NCBI GenBank assembly: GCA_001469005.2
Contig: LNZD02000022.1
Span: 1-35,384, forward strand
Length of the DNA stretch: 35,384 nucleotides
Reading direction: 5' to 3'
Origin: SAR324 cluster bacterium lautmerah10
Lineage (GTDB): Bacteria; SAR324; NAC60-12
The notes beneath the pieces were generated by a model. It searched no databases and was not told the DNA's origin. It saw nothing but the letters and a program-made list of their open reading frames with translations. Both the position numbers and the translations under genes were made by a program. Positions 1 through 7,963 of the stretch are shown one piece after another; the stretch's first letter is position 1; the number at the start of each line of letters is the position of its first letter.

Positions 1-829
1 GCAAAGGGAAGCTTGTCAAAACCCTGAGGCGGTTGATGATCCTGGAAGCCAGCATACGCCACAAACTGCTGTCGGCCAGGGCATTCCCGGTGTAGATCGG
101 CATTCCGGAAACATCTGCAGCTCTCAGAAACTTGATCAGGGGAGCGTATGGTCCAAGGGCGATGACCGCTCTCGGATTCCCAGCCCGGATCGCATCCCAC
201 TCTGCTTTAAACTGGCTGGATCCTGCTTTACTGGGCAGAAACTGAAGCGGATTGCTCTGGAGTTTTTGAGCAATTTCCTTGGATGCAGCTTTATATTCGG
301 GTTCATCCCGAAACCAGAGGATCACCTTTTCTCCAGGATGGTTGGAGTTGACATATTGTCCAAGAACCCTCGCCTCGACTTCCGGTGTCGGTAACATTGA
401 GAAAATTCCATGTCTTGGAGGCTCCGAGATGCTTCGCGCATTGGAACCGATGAAAAAATGAGGAACCCCTTGGGACTTGAGCAAAGGCATCGCAGATTCC
501 GAAGTTTCGGTGCCGATTCCGGAAAACAAGGCAAAGACCCGGTCTTTCATGACCAGTTCTTCCACCAGCTTCAAAGTTCGTTGGGGCTTGAACCGGTCAT
601 CCCGTTGAAGGAGAAACAGAAGCCTTCCATGAATTCCCCCCTGGTCGTTAAGATACTGGAAATAGATCGAAGCACCCCGCCCGATTTGAGCATAGTTTTT
701 CATCGGCCCGCTCAGGGGTTGGTGGGTACCCAACACGATCTTGCGTGACTCGACTCCAACCTCTGCAAGAACCCCGGTGGGAAGAACCATGATGTAAAAC
801 ATAGTTAACCAGAATCCCCAATACTTCAT
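1..829 (-). CDS. Periplasmic ligand-binding protein of the branched-chain amino acid ABC transporter type (LivK-like), 3' end missing
   Basis: The reading frame opens at an ATG at 829 and stays open to the left edge, giving about 276 residues with the C-terminus outside the window. Residues 1-22 form a Sec signal peptide ending around GVLAEV. The mature start, with KIVLGTHQPLSGPMKNYAQI followed by YFQYLNDQGGIHGR, is the classic N-terminal lobe of Peripla_BP_6 proteins. The later stretch MKDRVFALFSGIGTETSESA is the typical hinge-proximal strand. Such proteins capture amino acids, amides or similar small ligands in the periplasm and deliver them to an ABC permease; the ligand cannot be read from the sequence. 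No permease genes lie to the right, so any partners would be further left. The ribosome binding site is weak. Confidence 0.85.
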   Translation of the reverse strand, partial: MKYWGFWLTMFYIMVLPTGVLAEVGVESRKIVLGTHQPLSGPMKNYAQIGRGASIYFQYLNDQGGIHGRLLFLLQRDDRFKPQRTLKLVEELVMKDRVFALFSGIGTETSESAMPLLKSQGVPHFFIGSNARSISEPPRHGIFSMLPTPEVEARVLGQYVNSNHPGEKVILWFRDEPEYKAASKEIAQKLQSNPLQFLPSKAGSSQFKAEWDAIRAGNPRAVIALGPYAPLIKFLRAADVSGMPIYTGNALADSSLWRMLASRIINRLRVLTSFPL

Positions 830-883
830 ATCCAGTAATTCAATTATTTTTGAGTGATTCACCATTTTAAACTTCTGCATGGT

Positions 884-3079
884 TTATAGCGCCATCAGTT
901 CTTTCATTTCCCTGAAGTGACGCGGCAGGGAGGTATGACGGGTTCTTGCTTCTTCATTTTTTACGGCCATCGCCACTGCCTTTTCCATTCCGATCAGGAT
1001 CACCAATTGTTTTCCCCGGGTCAGTGCGGTGTAAAGCAAATTCCGTTGAAGCATCATGTAATGGTGGGTGGTCAATGGGAGGATCAGGGCAGGGTACTCA
1101 CTCCCCTGGGATTTATGAACCGAAATCGCGTAAGCCAGGGCGAGCTGGTCGATTTCCTTGGCGGTGTAACGCACTGTACCCTGATCAAATGTAACATGGA
1201 TTTCCCTTGATTTTGGATCACAAAAAACGATCCTTCCGGTGTCCCCATTGAAAACCTGCTTATCATAATCATTCTGCTGCTGCATCAACTTGTCTCCGGT
1301 TTTGAACCACTGTTCACGATGTTCGAATCCAGTCCCATCGGGATTAAGCACAGACTGCAGGCTGCGGTTCAGGTTGATGGAACCGGTAACGCCTCGATGC
1401 ATCGGGGTCAGCACCTGAATATCCTGAAAAGGATCGAATCCGAAACGTTCCGGGATATTCTTCGAAACCATCCGCGTCACCTTTTCCACGATCTGTTCCG
1501 GGTCTGATTCCCGGATGAAATAAAAATCTTTGAGTTTCTCCGTCGTTTCACCCCTCGGTAACTCGGGCAAACGGCCCAAACGGACATGGTGGGCATTGCT
1601 CGTGATCAGGCTGTCTTCCGCCTGCCTGAAGATGCGCTCCAGCCTCACCACAGCAACCAACTCGCTTTCGATTAGATCTCGCAGTACCATCCCCGGACCC
1701 ACCGAAGGAAGTTGATCCACATCTCCTACCAGGACGAGCCTTGCCGATGAAGAAATCGCATCCAGCAGGGCGTCCATCAGCAACGTATCAATCATCGAAC
1801 TTTCATCAATGATCAAAAGTTCCGATTCAAGGGGTTGGTCCCGGTTGCGTTGAAAACCCATGTTGTCTGCTTCCAACAATCGATGAATCGTAGAAGCCTG
1901 GTAGGAAGTGGTTTCTGTCAACCGTTTTGCGGCACGACCGGTGGGTGCCGCCAAAGCAACGGAGGGGATTCGGCGGCTCATCAATCCAAGGATGAAACGT
2001 ACAAGGGTGGTTTTTCCCGTTCCCGGTCCACCGGTGATGATCAAAACCTTGTTCTGCAAAGCCGCATGAATGGCCTCTAACTGAACGGCATCGAGCTCAA
2101 TTCCAAGCCTGTTTTCCTGGGAAGCGATCAAATCTCTTTCTGCATCAAACTTGGTGAACGCTTCACTATCGATCAGACGCTGAAAGTTTTCGACAATCCT
2201 CTGCTCGGCAAAATAAAATCGTGGCCGGGCCAGCATTTCAGAACCGAAAGCTGAGTTTTTTGCCGGTTCAAGGACTTTCACCAGCCTTTCTTCGGTCAAA
2301 ACCTCCAATGCATCCTCAACCACTTCCTGCTTGATATGAAGCTCTTCGACGGTTTTTTCGATCAATTCTTGACGGGGGAAGCAGGTGTGTCCGTTTTGAG
2401 CTTGTTGCTCCAACATATAGGTCAGGGCGCAGGAAGCACGTTCCGGGGAATTTTCACCAAATCCAAGCCTACGCGCATAAACATCCGCACTGACAAAACC
2501 GATTCCGTTGACCTCGGTCAATTGGTAAGGATTACTTTTAACAAGAGGGATGCTGTTCATCCCGAAGGCTGCGTAAATTCTGGCCGCGAATGCCTGGCTT
2601 ATTCCCAAGCCATGGAGGAAGGTCATCACTTCCCGGAAACCCTGTTGATCCTCCCGGCCTTCTTTGACAGCTTGGAGTTGTTTACGGGTGAAACGTTTGA
2701 TTTTGAGCAGTTGTTCAGGATCCTGATCGAGGATCTCAAAGGTTTTCTCACCAAATTTCTGGTAAATCCTTTCAGCGGTTTTGGGACCAATTCCAGGGAA
2801 AACACCTGATGCAAGATATCGCTCAATCCCTTCACGGGTATTGGGCTCAACAGTCATGTACTCACGGACTGCGAATTGTTTTCCGTATTGTGGATGATTT
2901 TCCCAATTTCCCTTCAGGTGAAGCTTCTGCTGGTCCTGAACTTCGAAAACGACGCCCTTGATGGTAATTGGAGAAACCGTATTTTCCTCGAGAAAGGTGC
3001 CAATCAGAAAACCGTTTTCAGGATTGCTGAAAACGACCCTTTCCAGAGTCCCAATCAGGCTTACCTCCCCTTCACTCAT
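884..3079 (-). CDS. recD2: RecD2-type ATP-dependent DNA helicase (RecD/TraA family)
   Basis: The 731 residues match the usual RecD2 size. Order: an N-terminal OB-like domain (about 5-75), helix-hairpin-helix segments including GIGPKTAERIYQKFG (96-110), then the SF1B helicase core. Visible motifs are Walker A GGPGTGKT (350-357), Walker B IIDESS (423-428), motif III GDVDQLPSVG (452-461), the SH3-associated motif SVHKSQGSEYP (653-663) and motif VI YTALTRGK (683-690). RecD2 is a 5'-3' helicase found in bacteria with or without RecBC and is linked to DNA repair and replication fork processing. I see no recB or recC here, and the long N-terminal domain argues against RecBCD-type RecD. It starts with ATG, 191 bp after the stop of the small secreted protein gene, and may have its own promoter. 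Confidence 0.93.
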   Translation of the reverse strand: MSEGEVSLIGTLERVVFSNPENGFLIGTFLEENTVSPITIKGVVFEVQDQQKLHLKGNWENHPQYGKQFAVREYMTVEPNTREGIERYLASGVFPGIGPKTAERIYQKFGEKTFEILDQDPEQLLKIKRFTRKQLQAVKEGREDQQGFREVMTFLHGLGISQAFAARIYAAFGMNSIPLVKSNPYQLTEVNGIGFVSADVYARRLGFGENSPERASCALTYMLEQQAQNGHTCFPRQELIEKTVEELHIKQEVVEDALEVLTEERLVKVLEPAKNSAFGSEMLARPRFYFAEQRIVENFQRLIDSEAFTKFDAERDLIASQENRLGIELDAVQLEAIHAALQNKVLIITGGPGTGKTTLVRFILGLMSRRIPSVALAAPTGRAAKRLTETTSYQASTIHRLLEADNMGFQRNRDQPLESELLIIDESSMIDTLLMDALLDAISSSARLVLVGDVDQLPSVGPGMVLRDLIESELVAVVRLERIFRQAEDSLITSNAHHVRLGRLPELPRGETTEKLKDFYFIRESDPEQIVEKVTRMVSKNIPERFGFDPFQDIQVLTPMHRGVTGSINLNRSLQSVLNPDGTGFEHREQWFKTGDKLMQQQNDYDKQVFNGDTGRIVFCDPKSREIHVTFDQGTVRYTAKEIDQLALAYAISVHKSQGSEYPALILPLTTHHYMMLQRNLLYTALTRGKQLVILIGMEKAVAMAVKNEEARTRHTSLPRHFREMKELMAL

Positions 3080-3270
3080 ATCAAACTTTTATTGTTTTTG
3101 ATTCGATGGCCGATTCGGCACTTCGATTAAAATAAACTGGGAGGATCAAACTTTCAAAGGATGAGAGGTAATGCCCAATTTTCAGAGACTTTTAGAGACC
3201 TGCCTAATATATAGATTCTGATGGTTTTAAGAAAACACCCTATTCCCTAACTTTAAAAGAGAAGAACCGT

Positions 3271-3732
3271 TCAGGAATTTTCAGGAGAATAGTAGGGGGA
3301 ACGGATCATCTGAATCAGATCGAATTTCCAGGCCCCTTCCTCTTTTTGGAGTAAGAAGGCTTTGGGTTTGGTGAACTGCAGGTCATAAAAACTTTTGTGC
3401 CTGAAAACAATGTTGGCATTCATATAAAGCAGGGTGCGGTAACGATAGGAGATTTCCGAAGGTTTTTCCGGAGACAACCCAACTGGGACCCAGTCGAGTT
3501 CGACCATACGTGTGGCAAATTCCTCCAGGGAAAGGATCTCCCTGGACTGCTTTTTCCCATAATCGTACATTTCGAAATAACGTTCTTCCTGCCAGAGTTG
3601 GAGAAAGCTTTCAAAAACCAGACGGGTCTCTTTACTGATTGCCTCCATTTCCGCCGGTGTAGGCTGCCTGGAATGAACCATCGGGCTCCCCAGAAAAACC
3701 GTCAGGAGTACCAGCAGAACAAGGCGTTTCAT
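3271..3732 (-). CDS. Small secreted protein of unknown function
   Basis: This encodes 153 residues. The chosen ATG at 3732 overlaps the holB stop in an ATGA junction and directly begins a good signal peptide (MKRLVLLVLLTVFLGSPMVHS). An upstream in-frame start at 3762 would put ten hydrophilic residues in front of that signal and is less likely. The mature part has a helical N-half followed by alternating strands (SYRYRTLLYMNANIVFR and WKFDLIQMIRSPYY), a pattern that recalls the NTF2-like or SnoaL-like cone fold. I do not recognise a specific family. The overlap with holB suggests translational coupling, but there is no evident functional link. It probably acts in the periplasm. Confidence 0.8.
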   Translation of the reverse strand: MKRLVLLVLLTVFLGSPMVHSRQPTPAEMEAISKETRLVFESFLQLWQEERYFEMYDYGKKQSREILSLEEFATRMVELDWVPVGLSPEKPSEISYRYRTLLYMNANIVFRHKSFYDLQFTKPKAFLLQKEEGAWKFDLIQMIRSPYYSPENS

Positions 3733-4718
3733 ACAGTGGAATAATGTTTGAGTCGGATCCACAGGCTTTCCAGGGCTAAAGTCCGGTTGGCATTGAGTTC
3801 AATGTTTTTTCTTGTTTCCGCCAGATCTTTACTGAACTGGTAAACATCCTCGAGGCGGAAACGTTTGGAGCACTGTTCCAGTTCCTGTTTTTTTTGAGCA
3901 TGAAACAGATCCTGATGCGGAAGATGATGCTTAATCCAGGCCAGATCCCGGAACCAGTTTTCCAGCACATCCAGAACCAGCCGCCATTCCTCATTTTTTG
4001 ATTTGGCCCAATCGTTGGTTCTCTGAAGCATCGACTCCATGCACTGAGCCGAGAGGTCCGTCAGGGAACCGATCACCGAATCCTGGATATTCTGCATGAG
4101 CTCTACCTGCAATGCAAGATCACTGCGGGCCCCTCCAGCACCGAAGGAAACCAGCAGCTCGAGCTGGTCCTCGCTCAACTCGGTCTCGGCACGCAGAATC
4201 TCAAGCACCATCTCTCTCGAGAGCGGACGGAAGCGGATATGCTGGCAGCGCGAAACAATCGTCTCCAGGAGATTCTGGGGGTTGAGATTGATCAGAATAA
4301 TCAGGGTGTCGGGAGGTGGTTCTTCAAGGGTTTTCAGAAATGCATTCGCGGATTCACGATTGAACTGATCGGCATCCTCAAAAATCAACACCCTGTACTT
4401 CGCCCGGTCAGGACGTAAATGCAGCCAGTCCAACGCATCCCGGACCTGAGCAATACGGATATTTTTTCCCTCAGGCCGGACCACCCTGAAATCCGGGAAA
4501 TGCTCATGCTCGATCTGACGGCAAAAATCACAATGTCCGCAGGCGTCGTCTCCATTTTCGAGACAGTTTAAAGTTTGTGCGAGGGCCAGCGCGGTTTTGT
4601 ACTTGCCGATATGTGCCATTCCGCTGAACAGCCAGGCATGCGGAATTCTTTCATGGCTGATTGCTTTTCGTATCAAACGAATGGCCTTTTCCTGGCCAAG
4701 GATCTGTTGAAGTGACAA
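3729..4718 (-). CDS. holB: DNA polymerase III delta' subunit (clamp loader)
   Basis: This 329-residue AAA+ clamp-loader subunit helps load the beta sliding clamp on primed DNA. The N-terminal half shows a P-loop-like GMAHIGKYK (33-41), a four-cysteine zinc site (Cys52, 60, 63, 66, with CGHCDFC), a Walker-B-like LIFEDAD (111-117), TLEEPP (130-135) and the arginine-finger motif SRCQ (156-159). In delta' the P-loop is commonly degenerate, as here. The C-terminal collar domain is helical. The start is a TTG at 4718, because no ATG is available in frame before an upstream stop; an AGGA lies five bases before it. It sits 29 bp after the aminotransferase gene, likely in the same transcript, and its stop overlaps the next gene's ATG. 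Confidence 0.9.
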   Translation of the reverse strand: MSLQQILGQEKAIRLIRKAISHERIPHAWLFSGMAHIGKYKTALALAQTLNCLENGDDACGHCDFCRQIEHEHFPDFRVVRPEGKNIRIAQVRDALDWLHLRPDRAKYRVLIFEDADQFNRESANAFLKTLEEPPPDTLIILINLNPQNLLETIVSRCQHIRFRPLSREMVLEILRAETELSEDQLELLVSFGAGGARSDLALQVELMQNIQDSVIGSLTDLSAQCMESMLQRTNDWAKSKNEEWRLVLDVLENWFRDLAWIKHHLPHQDLFHAQKKQELEQCSKRFRLEDVYQFSKDLAETRKNIELNANRTLALESLWIRLKHYSTV

Positions 4719-4747
4719 TGCAATCCTAGACTAAATATTCCTCAGTT

Positions 4748-5938
4748 TCATTTTCTGAGACCATAGTGGGCCGCGAGTTTCTCGAAACCAGGTCTTGATC
4801 GTTCGATGTCCTCCTCACTGCAGCAGATCGAGATCCGGAAATGCCCAGGCCCGCCGAAACCCGACCCTGGTACCAAGAGGATCCTTTCCTGCTGAGCCCT
4901 GCGTACGAAAGCCACATCATCGGCTTCCGGGGATTTGGGAAACAGATAAAATGCCCCCTGGGGAAGCACCACTTCAAAACCCAAACCGGTGAGCATTTCA
5001 TAGAAACGGTCGCGCAATTTCTGGTAGATTGAAACATCCACGGTTGCCTGACCCATCGATGGCAGAATCTGCTGCATCAGGGCAGGAGCATTGACGAAAC
5101 CGAGAATCCGGTTTGCCAGAACCAATCCCTGACAGATGGTTTCCCGTTCGGGGATACCGGGGTGAACCGCAATGAAACCAATCCGTTCACCCGGAAGTCC
5201 CAAATCCTTGGAGTGGGAATGGACGCGGATCGAATGCGGATGACTCAACAACACATCCCCGCTGGTCAGTCCATCGAAAACCAGCCTTCGGTAAATGTCA
5301 TCTGCTACGAGTATGATGGGATGTCCAAATTCCTTTTCTTTTTCCCGGATCAATACCCCCAGCTCATCCAGGGACTGTTGAGGATAAATCACTCCGGTAG
5401 GATTGTTCGGGGTATTGATGATGACGATTTTTGTCTTCGGATTCAGTGCCGCATCAAATGCTTCCAGGTCGAGCTGAAAGGCGTCGGTGGTCTTCACGGT
5501 TTTCAGTACCCCTCCGTGATTGGACGCATAGGCTCCGTATTCCACAAAAAAAGGGGAAGGAGTGAGCACTTCATCTCCGGGATCAAGCAGGGCTTTCATC
5601 ACCACATTCAGTCCACCCCCGGCCCCGACACACATCACCGTATCCTGGGCCTGGAAATTCAGTCCGGTTTCCTTGTTCAGTTCCTCTGCCACATAAGCCC
5701 GGGTTCGCTCAAAGCCGGCATTCGGCATGTATCGGTGCATACCGGGAGTGGGATTACCGAGGATTTCCTGCAATTGCCGGTGAACCTGTTGAGGAGGTTC
5801 GAGGATCGGATTTCCTAAACTGAAGTCATGGACCTGGTCTTCACCATGAATCGCTTTGAGGCGTGCACCTTCTTCGAACATCTCCCGGATCCAGGAGGAA
5901 CGTTTCATCGATTCACGCAGTTGATTGGCAACAGGCAT
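4748..5938 (-). CDS. PLP-dependent class I/II aminotransferase (aspartate aminotransferase fold)
   Basis: This encodes 396 residues from the ATG at 5938; a TTG at 5959 would add seven residues. Fold type I landmarks are present: the glycine-rich cofactor-binding turn VGAGGGLN, the stacking aromatic in PFFVEYGAY, the carboxylate-anchoring NNPTG (178-182), DDIYRR (213-218), which supplies the pyridine-binding Asp and the Tyr, and the Schiff-base lysine in SHSKDLGLPGERIG (Lys244). The enzyme transfers an amino group between an amino acid and a 2-oxo acid. Substrate cannot be set from sequence, and aspartate, alanine or aromatic donors are all possible. It lies between ispG (98 bp away) and holB (29 bp). 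Confidence 0.88.
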   Translation of the reverse strand: MPVANQLRESMKRSSWIREMFEEGARLKAIHGEDQVHDFSLGNPILEPPQQVHRQLQEILGNPTPGMHRYMPNAGFERTRAYVAEELNKETGLNFQAQDTVMCVGAGGGLNVVMKALLDPGDEVLTPSPFFVEYGAYASNHGGVLKTVKTTDAFQLDLEAFDAALNPKTKIVIINTPNNPTGVIYPQQSLDELGVLIREKEKEFGHPIILVADDIYRRLVFDGLTSGDVLLSHPHSIRVHSHSKDLGLPGERIGFIAVHPGIPERETICQGLVLANRILGFVNAPALMQQILPSMGQATVDVSIYQKLRDRFYEMLTGLGFEVVLPQGAFYLFPKSPEADDVAFVRRAQQERILLVPGSGFGGPGHFRISICCSEEDIERSRPGFEKLAAHYGLRK

Positions 5939-6035
5939 AATGGATTCAAACTCTCTCAATTAGTTGGAAAAATCGGAATTGCCAGCATAATGCAGGCGGA
6001 AGGAAAAGAACAGCGTGGGAGTGAAAAATAAGGTC

Positions 6036-7820
6036 CTAGGCTGCTGATGCTTCGACCGGTTCGATCCATCTGCCTTCACTCCGGATCAAATCGATGAGTT
6101 TGTCGACTGCATCATGACTCGGGATGTTGCGCTGCACGCATTGCTGTCCACGATAGAGATGGATCTTGCCAGGACCAGCGCCCACGTATCCGTAATCCGC
6201 ATCGGCCATTTCTCCGGGCCCATTAACCACACAACCCATGACGGCAATTTTGACTCCCGTCAGGTGTGCTGTTTTACGCTTAATCTGTTCCGTGGTTTGT
6301 TGAAGGTCGAAGAAGGTCCTGCCGCAGGAAGGGCAGGAAATGAAATCTGCCTGAAACATTCGAACCCTGGTCGCCTGCATCAGGTTCTGGGCAAACCGTG
6401 CCGAAAGCGACTCGGGATCACCATCCCGGCAGATCAGGGCATGCAGTTCCCTGGAACTGATCAGTTCTCCCAATTCCGCTGCAAGTCCGAGGTGATCCTC
6501 CATGGATTCGATGATAGGCAGTTGAAATCCAATCGCAGCCGGTTTAGCTTTGCCTTCAAGCCTTTGATTCAGATTCCGGATCGTATAGAGAGGGTTGCTG
6601 ACTTCCAGAACCAGGAGCTTCGATTTCAAATGATCCAGGAGGGTTTTATCCAATCCGGTCTCGATTTCCTGCTCATTGAGAAGAAGAACTTGTTCCCCGT
6701 CTGACCGATCGAGTTTTGCGTCAAAAACTTTTTTGGGATCTGTAAACTCTGTATCGGTTTTCCAAGAAAGTAATTTAAAGGTTTCCCGGTCTCCGATCTT
6801 GCATCCTGAGGGTTTCATCAGGATACCCCTCCCAGATGTTTTCCCAGATTGAATCCTTAAGGTGGATTGATTCTGATTGGGTGATATCGTTGTTTCGGAA
6901 GCTGTTTTTCCCTCAAATCTTTCATTCTCTCCTAAATCCGTTGAAATCCTTTCGATCAGTTTTTCTACTCCTCCAAGGATGGCTTTGGCAGCTGGAATTT
7001 CATTCTCTGCCGGTTCTGTTAAGGAGACCCGGATCGTGTCGCCAAGTCCCTGGCAGAGCAATCCGCCAATTCCGACCGCACTTTTGATTCGGCCTTCCGA
7101 ACCATTCCCCGCTTCAGTCACCCCAAGATGAAGGGGATAATCCATCGATTCCTCTTCCATCCTCATCACCAACAAACGATAGGCTTCCTTCATCACCAGA
7201 GGATTGGAAGATTTCATCGAGAGAATCGTGTGATAAAAGTCATGTTTTTCAAAAATCCTCAAAAATTCCAAAGCCGATTGAACCATGCCTTCGGGAGAAT
7301 CTCCGAATCGGTTCATGACACGGTCAGAAAGGGAACCATGATTGGTCCCAATCCTCAAACAACGTTGATAAGTTTTCAGATTTTTAACCAGGGGCAAAAG
7401 AGTTTCCTCGATCCTTTCCAACTCTTCGGCATATTGAAGATCGCTGTATTCCCGGATTTCAAATTTCTTCCGGTCAGCATAATTGCCAGGATTGATACGG
7501 ACTTTTTCGAAAAACTCACAACTATCGACAGCCAACTGGGGATTGAAGTGGATATCTGCGATCAAGGGACGTTCAATTCCTTCCTCAGACATCCTTCTGC
7601 GCACTTCCGGAATCGCATCCAATGCTTTGCGGTTGGGGATGGTGATGCGGATCATTTCACAGGAAGCACGATGCAGGGCCTGAATTTCGAGCATCACGGA
7701 ATCAAGGTCCGTGGTTTCCGAAGTCAACATCGATTGAATGCGGACGGGTTCAGCCGAGCCCACTCCAACCTTTCCCACCATCACGGTCCGGGTCTTTCTT
7801 CGGAGATATTCTTTAATCAT
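6036..7820 (-). CDS. ispG: (E)-4-hydroxy-3-methylbut-2-enyl-diphosphate synthase, long form with inserted middle domain
   Basis: IspG (GcpE) makes HMBPP from methylerythritol cyclodiphosphate, the penultimate step of the MEP isoprenoid pathway. The TIM-barrel domain (about 1-285) contains RIQSMLTSETTD, LIADIHFNPQLA, VRINPGNY and LGVTEAGNG. The C-terminal iron-sulfur domain (about 485-594) carries the three cluster cysteines, CPSCG (496, 499) and GCVVNGPGE (Cys530), with the conserved Glu537. At 594 residues it is far longer than the roughly 370-residue E. coli form. The extra 200 or so residues (about 285-490) correspond to the inserted domain known from plants, chlamydiae, spirochaetes and Bacteroidetes. 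It begins with ATG and lies 143 bp downstream of the MORN gene on the same strand. Confidence 0.94.
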   Translation of the reverse strand: MIKEYLRRKTRTVMVGKVGVGSAEPVRIQSMLTSETTDLDSVMLEIQALHRASCEMIRITIPNRKALDAIPEVRRRMSEEGIERPLIADIHFNPQLAVDSCEFFEKVRINPGNYADRKKFEIREYSDLQYAEELERIEETLLPLVKNLKTYQRCLRIGTNHGSLSDRVMNRFGDSPEGMVQSALEFLRIFEKHDFYHTILSMKSSNPLVMKEAYRLLVMRMEEESMDYPLHLGVTEAGNGSEGRIKSAVGIGGLLCQGLGDTIRVSLTEPAENEIPAAKAILGGVEKLIERISTDLGENERFEGKTASETTISPNQNQSTLRIQSGKTSGRGILMKPSGCKIGDRETFKLLSWKTDTEFTDPKKVFDAKLDRSDGEQVLLLNEQEIETGLDKTLLDHLKSKLLVLEVSNPLYTIRNLNQRLEGKAKPAAIGFQLPIIESMEDHLGLAAELGELISSRELHALICRDGDPESLSARFAQNLMQATRVRMFQADFISCPSCGRTFFDLQQTTEQIKRKTAHLTGVKIAVMGCVVNGPGEMADADYGYVGAGPGKIHLYRGQQCVQRNIPSHDAVDKLIDLIRSEGRWIEPVEASAA

Positions 7821-7963
7821 CAGATGAAATGATCAGTGAATGTTTTCAATTCAGGATGGTTCATTGATTCCTTTTTTTGACAGCAAAGCAAGAAATCTTC
7901 TCGAGAGGAAAGAGGAGTCAGGAAAGACATCTATGAAAAAATGAGAGGAAGGATTATTTGGAT

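Noticed and set aside
5162-5818. 218-codon plus-strand frame antisense to the aminotransferase
   Set aside because: A shadow of a gene with intact PLP motifs; no ribosome binding site or protein family pattern.
7128-7832. 234-codon plus-strand frame antisense to ispG
   Set aside because: The product has no recognisable motif, while the minus strand carries a full IspG with all cluster cysteines.
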